This document shows positions 1 to 10,224 of a stretch of 64,000 bases of DNA, in pieces. Under the pieces are notes generated by a model. It made no database searches. It saw nothing but the letters and a program-made list of their open reading frames with translations, and had not been told where the DNA came from. Within the stretch, counting starts at the first letter, position 1, and the number at the start of each line of letters is the position of its first letter. A program made the position numbers and the translations under genes. Origin of the DNA: Eriocheir sinensis (lineage: Eukaryota; Arthropoda; Malacostraca; Decapoda; Varunidae). The stretch is taken from NCBI RefSeq assembly GCF_024679095.1, contig NW_026111764.1, forward strand, positions 296,778-360,777, in the 5' to 3' direction.

Positions 1-1
1 C

Positions 2-2508
2 ATCACAGAGGCGTGGCAGATAGTACCCAGCTCTTTAACATCACTGATTTCCAGCTCTTCCATCGTCTGAGAAGAGGTAAACGAGGCAGTGGGTTGGCGC
101 TCTATTGCCACACCCACCTCAACCCCTGCCTACTCCCCGTTGAGACACCAGGGTGTGGAAACCCTCTGGTCAGGCTCTCACCCCCCACCCCGACTCGTCT
201 CCTCGGTACCTACCTGTCTGGTCTACTACCCTCCCCGCGCCTCCGCCACCTTGCTGATCAACCACATCATCGAAGAAATGGACCAGCAGCGCACTCTCTT
301 CCCCTCTGCAAAAGTAGTTGTTTGCGGTGACTTCAATCAACTCCACACCAGTGATATTGAGGAGCAGCTACATCTCACACAAGTAGTAAATTTCCCCACG
401 GCACAAACACACTGGATTTAATCCTCACTGGCCTCACTGACCTCCACTACCTTCCCCCTAAGCCTCCCTCCCATGGGACGCAGCACACACCTGTCAGTTC
501 TTTGGACACCTGCACCTACCACACCCAACAAAACCCGCCAGCCACCAAGACCTACAGGCCTGTTACGGACTCAGCCATCCGCGCGTTCGGCCAATGGATA
601 ACACGCCACCGCTGGGTTGAAGTCCTTACAGTGGATGACGTGCACCAAAATGGAACAACTACACCAGCACAATTACCGCAGCTTACCACCACTTCTTCCC
701 GCTAAAATCAAGACAGTGCACCCTTCAGACACCCCGTGGATTACACCCAGAATAAAACGTCTCATTGAACAGAAATGACGCCTTCCACCAACCCTACACT
801 CTAAGCCCCTCCGCAACAAAGTTATCCGGGAAATCAAACGAGCCAAGGCCACATACTACCCCCAAAGATCCACAGCCTTAAGCAAGCTAACATTGGGAAA
901 TGGTTTTCAAAATTAAGGCCTTGTGTGGCCTCAACAACGCCCCTCCATCCCGGGCGTATCTCACCTCCGCCACCTGAAGCAGCCAGGCCATCAATCTCCA
1001 CTTCTCGGCCATCTGTCAGTCCCTCCCAGCCTGGACCTGACCTCACTCCCAGCTTACCTGTCCACCTCATCACCACTCCCCACGGTTGAGGCCTATGAGG
1101 TCGCCAGGTCACTAAGCCAACTTAAAACAAAGCTGTCCACCACGCCCACTGATCTCCCCATCAAACTGTACCAGGAGTTTGCCCCCGAGCTGGCCACCCC
1201 CTTCGCCTCTATATTTAACGCTTCCTTCCGTCAAAGCCAGTGTCCTACTGACTGGAAAACAGCATATGTCACTCCGATTCCCAAGACCACCACCCCTCTA
1301 TCACTGAATGACTTGAGGCCTATTTCTATCACCCCCATTCCCAGCCTCCTGTGTGAAACCTTCATTTTCAAGTGGACTTACACTCACCTTGCTCCCCTCA
1401 TAGACCCACAACAGTACGGCAATATCAAGCAAACCTCCACCACACACTGCCTAATTAATCTCCTGGACTTTGCCTACAGAAATCTTGAAAAACGCAAAAC
1501 ATCAGTTTCTCTCGCTTTTATTGATTTCGAAGGCTTTGACCTAGTTCACCACACCACAGTCATCAACAAGCAATAAACCTAGGGCTTCACCCTAACCTGG
1601 TCTCCTGGCTGGCTGATTTCCTGCACCAGCGTAAACAGGTGGTGAGATTTCAGGAGTGGCCTCCTCCTCTACACCTTACTTGCAGGGTACCTCAGGGGTC
1701 CAAAATGGGCCCTTTGTGCTTCCTTATCCTAATTAATGACGCCCTGACCCCACACCCCACCGCTGGAAGTACGTGGACGACACCACAGTGGGGTAACAGT
1801 TGACAACAACAACCCAGATTATTCCACCTCCAGGAAACACTACACAACCTACACATGGACAACACAAAACATGGTCACCATCAACGACACCAAAACTACA
1901 CTCCTACACATCAACACCTCCTCTGCCCTGTTGCCCCCCTGTGGTGTCCATCAACGACACTCCCCTCCGGGTAGTTACATCAGCAAAACTACTTGAGTCA
2001 CCCTGGACAACAAACTCACATGGAAGGAGCACGTCTCCCAGCTCACCAGATCTGCCACCTACAAACTGTACCTGCTGAGGAGACTCAAAACGCTGGGGCC
2101 CCTGAGTGTGCGCTGGCGAGCGTGTACTCCTCGTTCATCCTCCCCAAACTGACATACGCGTCCCCAGCGTGGTCTTCCTCCATCAACATCACGCAACGCC
2201 GCCAACTTGAACGCGTCCAGAAGCGAGCCTGCAAAATCATCCTGGGCCCTCACTACACCAGCTATCAGGACGCCCTCGACTCCCTCCATCTCACCAGCCT
2301 ACAACACCGTCACGAGACCCTACTACACCGGTTCGCAACCAAGCTTCTCAACCAGCCCAGACACAGACACATCCTCCCACCCGCAGTGAACCGCCCTCAG
2401 CACTCAGTGCGACACCACAACATTATTGCCCCGATACGGGCACGGACTGACCGCTATAAGAACAGCGCAGTGCCCGTGATGGTCAAATATATCAACAATG
2501 CACATTAA
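2..2508 (+). pseudogene. Endonuclease/reverse transcriptase ORF2, decayed
   Basis: This is the ORF2 polyprotein of the LINE, which nicks target DNA and copies the RNA at the nick. The endonuclease begins with ITEAW at about 2-16 and has the catalytic-type block VVVCGDFN near 310-340. The RT thumb and finger region is readable from about 1080 (LPIKLYQEFAPEL, DWKTAYVTPIPK, NDLRPISITP). The usual LDFxKAFD block is altered to IDFEGFDLVHH near 1525. VPQGSKMGP lies near 1690. The catalytic YVDD is at 1770-1781 in another frame. The C-terminal block (LPKLTYASPAWSSS, LERVQKRACKIILG) ends at 2508. There are at least four frameshifts plus substitutions in core motifs, so no functional enzyme can be made. 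Confidence 0.85.
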
Positions 2509-2552
2509 GAGCAGCACAATTTGTATGTTTTGTAAATATTTTTCATTAGGAC

Positions 2553-2760
2553 TTATTGTTGTTGTTATTATGATTGTTATTATGATTATTATTATTATTA
2601 TTATGATTACTATTATTATTATCATTATTATTATCGTGATTATTATGATTATTATTATTATTATCTTTACTATGATTATTGCTATTATTGTTATTTCTAT
2701 TTTCCTTTTTATTTTCGATCATACTACTTTGTTCATTTGTCTCATTCATTTCATTTCATC
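2553..2760. repeat. Imperfect (ATT)n tract in LINE trailer
   Basis: About 200 bases of interrupted ATT, ATG and GTT triplets between the ORF2 stop and the polyadenylation-like signal. It gives artefactual Ile-rich and Asn-rich frames on the two strands. Confidence 0.8.
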
Positions 2761-2845
2761 TTCCATTGATGTATATTTTCAGCTCTAGGGCTGCCTGGTA
2801 CTTCATGAAATAAACCGTTTATTATTATTATTATTATTATTACAC

Positions 2846-3000
2846 ACACATACACTTCTTCTACCTTCCCTTCCTCTCCCTCTTCCTTCTCCCTCTCTTC
2901 CTCTATCTTCCCTTCCTCTCCCTGTTCCTTTTAATTCCTCTCTTCCTTTACGTTCTCTTCCCCTTCTTCCTCTTTCTCATCCCTCTAATCTTCCTTCGTT
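2846..3000. other. Pyrimidine-rich spacer
   Basis: CT-rich, TTCC/CTTC-type sequence with no coding signal. It links the LINE tail to the tetranucleotide array. Confidence 0.6.
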
Positions 3001-3823
<823 letters not shown>

Positions 3824-3880
3824 CAGAAAGAAACGAAAGATAATAAGAATGTTTCCGTCCAGCTCCTCAATCCTCCCTTC

Positions 3881-3883
<3 letters not shown>

Positions 3884-3926
<43 letters not shown>
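3884..3926. repeat. (CA)n microsatellite
   Basis: About 21 uninterrupted CA units. Confidence 0.97.
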
Positions 3927-3928
<2 letters not shown>

Positions 3929-4299
3929 ATAACAGAAAGAAAAACAAAAGAAAACAAGCTTCTTCGTTTTCCTCTCTCCTCCTCATTCTCTTCCTTTTCA
4001 TTTTTCTCTTCCTCTTCTTCCTCCTCTTCCTCCTTCTCTTCCTCTCCCTCTTCCCTCCACTCTTCCTCTTTCACAGCTATTCCCTCTTCCACTCCTACAC
4101 AGCCTTCACTCTCTTCCCGTTCCTTCTCCTCCTCCTCCTCCCTCTCCTTCTCCGCCTTCCCGTCCTCTCCCTGTTCTATCTTCTCCTTCCTCTTCCTTCA
4201 CCTTCCCTTCCTCTCCCTGTCCCTGCTCCACGCTCCCTTTCCCTTCCTCTTCCTCTTCCTCCGCCTTCTTTTCCTTTTTTATATAGTTTTATTTTATTT
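3927..4299. other. Polypyrimidine tract
   Basis: CT-rich sequence of CTTCCT/CTCCTT blocks, with no coding signal on either strand beyond low-complexity Glu/Lys frames. It resembles the ~48-bp repeat found from 4700 onward. Confidence 0.6.
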
Positions 4300-4513
4300 T
4301 TGTTATTTTTCAGTGTTTTTTTTTTTTTTTTTTTTTTTACTTTTTTTCTATTTTTTTGTTTTGTTTTGGTGTTGTGGATTTTTTTCTTTTTTTTTGTTTT
4401 AGTATTTTTTTTTGTTTTACTTTTTTCTTTTTTTTTTTTTGGTTTTGTTTTGGTGTTGATTTTTTTTTTTTTTTTTTGTTTTCGGATTTTTTGTGGATTT
4501 TTTTTTTTTTGGG
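4300..4513. repeat. T-rich tract with GTTTTG-type interruptions
   Basis: Long runs of T (up to about 20) broken by G-containing steps such as GGTTTTGTTTTGG. On the minus strand it is A-rich and could mark degenerate poly(A) or simple expansion. No coding content. Confidence 0.75.
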
Positions 4514-4690
4514 ACAAAACGAAAAGTAAAGAAAAGCCTCGTAACTCCGCCCCGCGCCGCCCCCCCGCCTGCCCCCCTGACGTGCCGCTGCTGCTGCCGG
4601 TTCTCGTGTTGCGTCTGTCGCTGGAAAACAAACACTCACCTCCCGGGCCACAAATCGCCCGGGCCCAGACGACGACGGTGCCCCCACCTC
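4514..4690 (-). other. GC-rich block with a candidate minus-strand splice donor
   Basis: This block is GC-rich between low-complexity tracts. On the minus strand a short frame starts at an ATG at 4687 (MGAPSSSGPGRFVAR) and meets AG|GTGAGTG, with GT at 4639-4638, a match to the animal 5' splice consensus. It lies downstream of the J-domain ORF on the same strand. It could be a small exon of another transcript or chance. No partner exon can be proposed from the window. Confidence 0.3.
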
Positions 4691-4699
4691 CTCCCTCTC

Positions 4700-5035
4700 T
4701 CCTTCACCTTCCCTTCCTCTCTTCCTCCTTCCTCTCCTTTGCCTCTTCCTCCTTACCTTTCATCCCTCCCTTCACCTTCCTCTCCTCTGCCTCTTCCTCC
4801 TTACCCTTCATCCCTCCCTTCACCTTCCTCTCCTCTCCCTGTTCCTCCTTATCCCTTCATCCCTCCTTTCACCTTCCTCTCCTCTGCCTCTTCCTCCTTA
4901 TCCCTTCATCACTCCCTTCACCTTCCCTTCCTCTCCCTCTTCCTTCTCGTCCCTCTCTTTCTCCTCCTTCATTCCTCTCTCTGTTCCTCCTTACCCTTCA
5001 TCACTCCCTTCACCTTCCCTTCCCCCTGCTCCTTC
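4700..5035. repeat. ~48-bp pyrimidine minisatellite
   Basis: Five to six imperfect copies of a ~48-base unit with the landmarks CTTCATCCCTCCCTTCACC, CTCTCCTCTGCC and TCTTCCTCCTTACC. The J-domain ORF on the minus strand runs into this array, and its last residues (about 17) are encoded by repeat units. Confidence 0.8.
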
Positions 5036-6120
5036 TCCACCCTCTCTTCCTCCACCCTCCCTTCTTCACCCTGTTCCTCCTCCTTCCTTTCTTCCACCCC
5101 CTCCTCACCCTTTCCTTCCAAGCACTCCCTCCTTCCCTTCTCTCCATGGTCGTCCTTGGCCTCTGCCCCCCACTCCCCCTCCTGCACACTCCGCTCCGTG
5201 TACTCGAGGCCCTCGGCCCGCCAGCCTCGCTTGGCCGCCAGGGCTTCCAACTCCTGCCGCCACGCCGCCTCGCTGTTGTTGAGGGCGGCGAGGCGGTTGC
5301 GCCACTGCTGCACCATGCCGCCTTTCCTGGACTGGTAGAGGCGGTACAGGAACTCCCGGTCCTTAACGGGTTTGGGGACGTCCTTCAGGTTGAACCTGAT
5401 CTTGCGAGGCCGCCGAGAAAGCTCCTCCTCCGCCTTGGCCTGTAGCCGCCGGGCCCTGCGTCCCTTACGCTTCTTCGTCTTGCCATCGCCGTTGAGCTGC
5501 TGCAGTCGTTCCCGCCGCTCGACACGTCGCTCGCTGATACGGTCCCGCCGCTCCTGCAGGCGCCTTTGCCGCTCCTGAGCAGTCATACCGCTGAGGCACT
5601 CCTCACAGTTGCTGAAGTAGACGAGGTGTTCAGCACACCTGAGCCGGGCCACCGGTTCCTCCCAGCCCAGCGGATAGGGCGGCTCCCTCTCTGTGCTCGT
5701 CAGCTGCACGTCAGCTTCTTCTTCCTTTTTCTCTTCCCCTCCTTCCTCCCTCCTTTCCGTGTCTGTCTCAGCTAATACCTCTTCCACTTCTACGCAGCCT
5801 CCACTCTCCTTCTGCTCCCCCTCTTCCCCTTCCCTCCCTTCCTCCACCTTGCTCTTCTTTCCTTGTACCTCCTTGGCCCTTGCCGCCACGTCCGTGTAGG
5901 TGAGGGCCACCGTCGTGGTGGCGGCCCTTGAGTCGGTGTTGCAGAAAGTCTGCACCGCCAGCTGCAGCTGCTGGAGCATTGCCGTGGCCGCCGCCACGTC
6001 CTGCGGGTTCTTGTCAGGGTGGGCGGCGAGGGCGAGGCTCCGGCACTGCCTCCTTATCGCCCTCTCCGTGGCACCGCGCGCCAGCCCCAGGAGGCCGTGG
6101 TAGTGTCTGGTGGTGGCCAT
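4969..6120 (-). CDS. J-domain (Hsp40/DnaJ-type) protein
   Basis: J-domain proteins recruit and activate Hsp70 through an invariant His-Pro-Asp loop. A 383-residue frame starts at the ATG at 6120 (MATTRHYHGLLGL). Residues 6-60 read as a J domain: helix I/II sequence, HPDKNP with HPD at residues 34-36, then a helix resembling helix III (AAATAMLQQLQLAVQTF). Next come an acidic stretch (about 90-146), a Cys/His cluster (C162, H165, C172, C175) that could bind metal, a very basic segment (about 180-245), a conserved-looking block (RKIRFNLKDVPKPVKDREFLYRL quoted here only in part: RKIRFNLKDVPK), and a Glu/Lys-rich tail made of minisatellite. There is no J-type Gly/Phe or four-CxxCxGxG zinc region, so it is class C-like. 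I do not recognise the subfamily. The frame is open upstream to an ATG at 6327. I prefer 6120 because the J domain begins directly after it, though the Kozak context is weak (T at -3, G at +4). The C-terminus could instead be reached by splicing. Confidence 0.65.
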   Translation of the reverse strand: MATTRHYHGLLGLARGATERAIRRQCRSLALAAHPDKNPQDVAAATAMLQQLQLAVQTFCNTDSRAATTTVALTYTDVAARAKEVQGKKSKVEEGREGEEGEQKESGGCVEVEEVLAETDTERREEGGEEKKEEEADVQLTSTEREPPYPLGWEEPVARLRCAEHLVYFSNCEECLSGMTAQERQRRLQERRDRISERRVERRERLQQLNGDGKTKKRKGRRARRLQAKAEEELSRRPRKIRFNLKDVPKPVKDREFLYRLYQSRKGGMVQQWRNRLAALNNSEAAWRQELEALAAKRGWRAEGLEYTERSVQEGEWGAEAKDDHGEKGRRECLEGKGEEGVEERKEEEQGEEGRVEEERVEKEQGEGKVKGVMKGKEEQREE

Positions 6121-6418
6121 CGAGGCGCCGTGCGTCACGGTGTGGTGCCCGAGAGTGGTGTGCTGTGCGTGCATGTGTTGGTGCTGGCCTTCCAGCGTGC
6201 TGCAGCACAGCCTCTTGGGCGATGAGTTCTGCCCGTGCTTGATGCTCGGGAATATCTGTTTCTTGGATTGGGGTGGGCGTGGGTGGCGGATCAGGCACGG
6301 GATTTTGATTTCTTGAGATGGAGTCACCCTTTTCCTTTCTCTTACCCCACATAGGGTCGAGATTTACCACATCACCTCGGTTTGAGATATGCCGTTTTAG
6401 GGAGCTCGGAGTTGACAT
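6121..6418 (-). other. Possible 5' exon or leader of the J-domain gene
   Basis: Two overlapping minus-strand frames are open here. One continues the J-domain frame up to 6327. The other starts at an ATG at 6418 (MSTPSSLKRHISNRGDVVNL) and has a non-repetitive composition (IPEHQARAELIAQEAVLQHA). A donor-like G|GTAAGA lies at 6345-6344 on the minus strand. This fits a first exon spliced to the J-domain exon, but no clear acceptor is seen, so the gene structure is unresolved. Confidence 0.35.
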
Positions 6419-6471
6419 TGCATGGGGCGAAATCTAGAGCTAGTTGCACCTTTTGTAGGGAAGATCACTAC

Positions 6472-7121
6472 GGGAGCTGAGTGGCTGGGTGGAGGGAGGG
6501 TGATATTAGCTACGGGATCTGATTGGTTGGATGGAAGGAGGGTAATGTTAGCTACGGGAGCTGATTGGCTGGATGGAAGGAGGGTAATGTTAGCTACGGG
6601 ATATGATTGGCTGGATGGAAGGAAGGTAATGTTAGCTACGGGATCTGATTGGCTGAATGGAAGGAGGGTAATGTTAGCTACGGGATCTGATTGGCTGGAT
6701 GGAAGGAGGGTGATGTTAGCTACGGGATCTGATTGGCTGGATGGAAGGAGGGTGATGTTAGCTACGGGATCTGATTGGCTGGATGGAAGGAGGGTAATGT
6801 TAGCTACGGGATCTGATTGGCTGGATGGAAGGAGGGTGATGTTAGCTACGGGAGCTGATTGGCTGGATGGAAGGAGGGTAATGTTAGCTACGGGATCTGA
6901 TTGGCTGGATGGAAGGAGGGTGATGTTAGCTACGGGAACTGATTGGCTGGATGGAAGGAGGGTAATGCTAGCTACGGGAGCTGATTGGCTGGATGGAAGG
7001 AGGGTGATGTTAACTACGGGAGCTGATTGACTGGATGGAAGGAGGGTAATGTTAGCTACGGGAGCTGATTGGCTGGATGAAGGGAAAGAGATGTTAGCTA
7101 CGGGATCTGATTGGCTGGGTA
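6472..7121. repeat. 42-bp minisatellite, about 16 units, each with a CCAAT box
   Basis: Tandem units of 42 bases (GCTACGGGATCTGATTGGCT, then GGATGGAAGGAGGGTAATGTTA). The period is divisible by 3, so one plus and one minus frame stay open throughout (14-residue repeats). These frames look like repeat artefacts. TGATTGGCT read on the minus strand is AGCCAATCA, an NF-Y/CCAAT-box match. ATTGG is intact in 14 of the 16 units; the first and fourteenth lack it. The array lies just upstream of the J-domain gene in that gene's orientation. Confidence 0.95.
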
Positions 7122-7440
7122 GAATCTTGGCCTCGGTTCGCCTGTTTGAAAAGACTCTCGTTGAAGTTGCCGGGGTATTCACGGACTGTTTTGTGACCCT
7201 AGTGATGGCTGTACAGTGTACACGCCTTCAGCGTCATGAATGGTAAAGTCACCCGTGACAACTTGGCCAAGCTTCTCCGCGGCCTTGGGAAACAGTCGTT
7301 TAACATAATGGCGCTTTGGGGTAAGAAGTGAGCATTTTCACCATTCCGTAATTGTTTACTCCCACCATCTTAAGTATTGTGCGAAATATATGAATAATAA
7401 CACTGGTATTTGTCCCGAGGTTACGGCCGTGGCGTCAATC
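7122..7440. promoter_or_regulatory. Non-repetitive block upstream of the minisatellite, candidate promoter/5' region
   Basis: Mixed-composition sequence between the CCAAT minisatellite and a purine-rich tract. It contains ATGGCGCTTTGGGGTAAGAAG on the plus strand (about 7307-7328), which resembles a very short first exon followed by a GTAAGA donor. A divergent transcription unit or the distal promoter of the J-domain gene are both possible. No TATA box or defined start can be assigned. Confidence 0.25.
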
Positions 7441-8110
7441 GGAAGAGATAATGGAAAGGGAAGGAAAAAAAGTGGAGCTGGAAGTGGAAGGAGAGAAGAA
7501 GTGGAGGGAGGAAACTGAAAGGGAAGGAGATAAAGGGAAGTGTAAATGTGAGGAGGAAGAGAAAGAAAGGGAGGGAAAAAGGGAGCTGTTAGTGGAAGAA
7601 GAGAAAGATAGAGAAAATTTTGTGAAAGTTAATAAAAAATGTGTGATTGGAGGGAGAGAAAAAAAGTGTCGGGAAGAGAGAGAAAGTGAACTTTAAGTGA
7701 TGGATAATAAGAGAGGGGGACAAGGGGACTGAGCAGGATAAGAAAGAACGGCAATAATGGAGAGAGATACAAGCTGAAAATGGAGGAAAGGAAAAGGGAG
7801 GAAGAAACTAGGAAAAGGAGACACTGGGGAAGGGGGGGGTGGGGGGAGGAAGTAAAGGAGAAAAAAGGAAGTAAGAAAGAAAGGGAGTAGGGAAGTGTGA
7901 GGCGAGTATAGAAAGAAGGAAGGAAGGAAGGAAGGAAATAAGAGTGAAACGGAGTGAGGAAGGAAGTAAGGGAGAGAGAATAATTAAGTAATGAATAAAA
8001 AAAATAGGATTGAAAAGGAAAGTAGCAAGAAGTGGTGATGGAGGAGCAGGGGAGGAGGGATGGAGGAAAGGGGAACACAAAGAACACAAAGAAAGAACAA
8101 ACAACAGCAG
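7441..8110. other. Purine-rich tract
   Basis: GGAAG/GAGAAA-rich sequence with an internal (GGAA)n at about 7917-7937. Long Lys/Glu frames on plus and Ser/Phe/Leu frames on minus are low-complexity artefacts. Confidence 0.65.
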
Positions 8111-8376
8111 ACCTGCTGGTCCTTACGAGGCAGTTTGTGACAAGCTACACTAACTATCTAATCAAAAGTGGAAGATGAAGGACAGCAAAGGCGAAGGCTC
8201 CTCCCCACCCCCCCATCCCTCCAGCCAAAGCTGGCAGGAAAAGGAAAAAGAACCATGAGCATGGAAAAACTGCATGGAAATTATGTAGGAAAGAGGAAAG
8301 AACTACCATTACTGCTACCACTAACCGGGCGATAAAAGCGGACAAGGACACCAGTATTCGAAAGAACTTAACGTTA
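8111..8376. other. Unassigned spacer
   Basis: Mixed sequence with no coding signal or repeat I can recognise, between the purine tract and the 3' end of a minus-strand LINE fragment. Confidence 0.5.
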
Positions 8377-9115
8377 TTACGACAATGAGTAATATCTTAG
8401 TTGCTGGTTGCATTCAAAACACTTGTCTAATCTATTCTTGAAGGCCGTAACTGTTGTACTATGAACGACATCACAGAGTAGAGAGTTCCAAACATTAACA
8501 ACTCGATTGAAGAAGAAGTGTTTAGCTTCGTGCGACGAGAATCTTTTACCACTTATCTTCAAATTGTGATTTCTTCTTGTTCTATTTGATCGATCAATTG
8601 TAAAGTAATCTTCCGCATTAATATCACTGAATCCTTTAAACATTTTAAACACCCCTATTATATCGCCTCGCAATCTTCGTTTTGATAGACTGAATAAATT
8701 TACTTCTTTAAGCCTTTGTTCATATGATAAATTTCTCAACCTAGGAATCATCTTTGTTACTCTTCGTTGGACCCGTTCCAACTTTTCTGTCTTTTCTGTA
8801 GTAGGGAGACCAAAACTGTACATAGTACTCTAGACGGGGTCGAACCAACGAATTATACAGTTTTAATATTACTTTTTCTGATTTATTATTAAAGACTCGT
8901 CCGATGAAGCCAACCAATTTGCTTGCAGTTTTAACTACGGTACCTCTGAACAATGCTGACCGGGCTTTAAATCGCTTGATATAGTGATTCCAAGATCCTT
9001 TTCTTTTCTTACTGCAGAAAGTTGTTGGCCATTCATTACGTACCGAACGCGATTGTTATTTTTTCCGATGTGCAACACTTTACATTTGTCAACGTTAAAT
9101 TTCATTTGCCATCTT
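8377..9115 (-). pseudogene. CR1-like reverse transcriptase C-terminal fragment
   Basis: 5'-truncated LINE ORF2 piece. From about 9115 downward it reads a palm/thumb remnant (MNGQQLSAVRKEKDLGIT), then VVKTASKLVGFIGRVF and LVRPRLEYYVQFWSP (8741-8953). After a frameshift come LERVQRRVTKMIPRLRNLSY, LFSLSKRRLRGDIIGVFKMF and FFFNRVVNVWNSLL, ending at a stop at 8377. This block order is typical of the connection domain of CR1/jockey-type RTs. Catalytic FADD is not present, so only the last ~230 residues survive. It is a different subfamily from the copies at 24-31 kb. Confidence 0.85.
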
Positions 9116-9469
9116 TTTTTTACGAGCCGGTCACTGATAACTTTTTATATATATCTCTCGTCGACATTTGTTTGCTCGTGTGTTTCCCGTGCTAACGACG
9201 CACTATTAGTTTTTATTGTAGGAGCTGTCACGGAGTTGTTGTCTCGTCGTTTGTGCCACTTGGTTACCTGTCTAACTTACTAACTAGTGTTTGATTGCTG
9301 TTTTGCTCTTTGCAATTTATTATCTGCAATTTTCTTTTTTTTTTTTTATCTTTACTTCTTCCTTCTTTTCTTTCTTGTTTCGGTTCTTCTTTATTCTTTT
9401 CTTACTTATTAATTGACTAAGGTATTATCACCTTTCCTTTTCAAACACAATCTTTATTCCCCGCTGTTG
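9116..9469. other. AT-rich sequence
   Basis: T-rich noncoding sequence beyond the 5' truncation point of the LINE scrap. No gene or repeat recognised. Confidence 0.5.
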
Positions 9470-9935
9470 GTGTGTGGTTGTTTCTCTTCGTGCACAAAAG
9501 TCGTCCCAAACTTTATATTATATTCTTTCGTCTTTTTTTTTTTATTCATAAGTGTATTGCTTTGATTATCTTTCGTAAACCTCCACCAGCTTCAAATTTT
9601 ATTCCGAAGATTCATGGATTTGCTTGTTTGTTTGTTGGTTCGGTGAAATTTTCCAAGGCGTTCCATTATATATTTTTGTCTTCTTTTTTTTTTGGAAGTA
9701 AAAAACGTATCACTTTTATGATTTTTTTTATAAACCTTCATCAACTTCAAACTTTTTCTCATAGGGTTCATAGGTTTGTTTGTTTGTTCGGTGTAGTGAG
9801 GTCTTCCAAAACGTTCCATTATATTCTTGGTCTTTTTATCTGTATGCTACAAAGGGAAACGCGCATCGCTTTTTATATGCTGTGTCTCGGAAACTTTCAC
9901 CAACTCACTTATATTTTTCTGGCGCTATTTTCCTG
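9470..9935. repeat. ~150-bp degenerate tandem repeat, three copies
   Basis: Three adjacent related segments share the blocks CACCAGCTTCAAA/CATCAACTTCAAA, TTTGTTTGTTGG/TTTGTTCGG and CGTTCCATTATAT. The last block occurs at 9661 and 9814, a spacing of 153. The third copy ends with TCTCGGAAACTTTCACC, a motif that recurs near 13641-15522, so this may belong to the larger decayed satellite domain. Confidence 0.65.
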
Positions 9936-10033
9936 ACAAACACTTAGCGCCGTAATTACTTCCGTTACTTTTCAACAACCCCCACCCCCCCAAAAAAAAT
10001 AATAATAATAATTATATTCACCGCGCTAGGGCC

Positions 10034-10090
10034 TCCCCCCCCCCCCCCTACACACACACACACGCACACACACACACACACACACACACT
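10034..10090. repeat. Poly-C and (CA)n microsatellite
   Basis: A C run followed by an interrupted CA array that includes one CACG step. Confidence 0.9.
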
Positions 10091-10224
10091 GTGTACATGC
10101 AGGCCACCGGTCTCAAAATAGGTCGGCTGTTTGCCTTGACTTCTAAGATTACTCTCCTACTTTGGTTGTTAATTTGCTGCCAGTTCCACCCGTGATAGTA
10201 TAGGGTAAGTCAAGGGTAGTCAAG

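Larger units (their letters stand above)
1..2845 (+). mobile_element. Non-LTR retrotransposon, 5'-incomplete copy (jockey-like)
   Basis: The window opens inside a decayed LINE. Reading 5' to 3' there is an APE-type endonuclease remnant (1 to about 560), a reverse transcriptase (about 1080-1800), a C-terminal region ending in a stop at 2508, an AT-rich trailer, and an AATAAA at about 2810 followed by a (TTA)n tail at 2820-2842. Frames change repeatedly, so the copy is dead. ORF1 would lie left of the window. The tail of trinucleotide repeats instead of a pure poly(A) is seen directly. Clade assignment (jockey-like) is from the general look of the RT C-terminus and is not firm. Confidence 0.85.

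Noticed and set aside
6472..7121. CRISPR-like array (regular repeats)
   Set aside because: Units are contiguous without unique spacers, and the context is a eukaryotic genome.
6422..7182. Plus and minus repeat proteins of 14-residue units across the 42-bp minisatellite
   Set aside because: A period divisible by three keeps frames open on both strands; the flanks add no recognisable domain.
8377..8823. Stand-alone host gene of 148 residues
   Set aside because: The sequence is the RT connection domain of a 5'-truncated LINE with a frameshifted continuation upstream.
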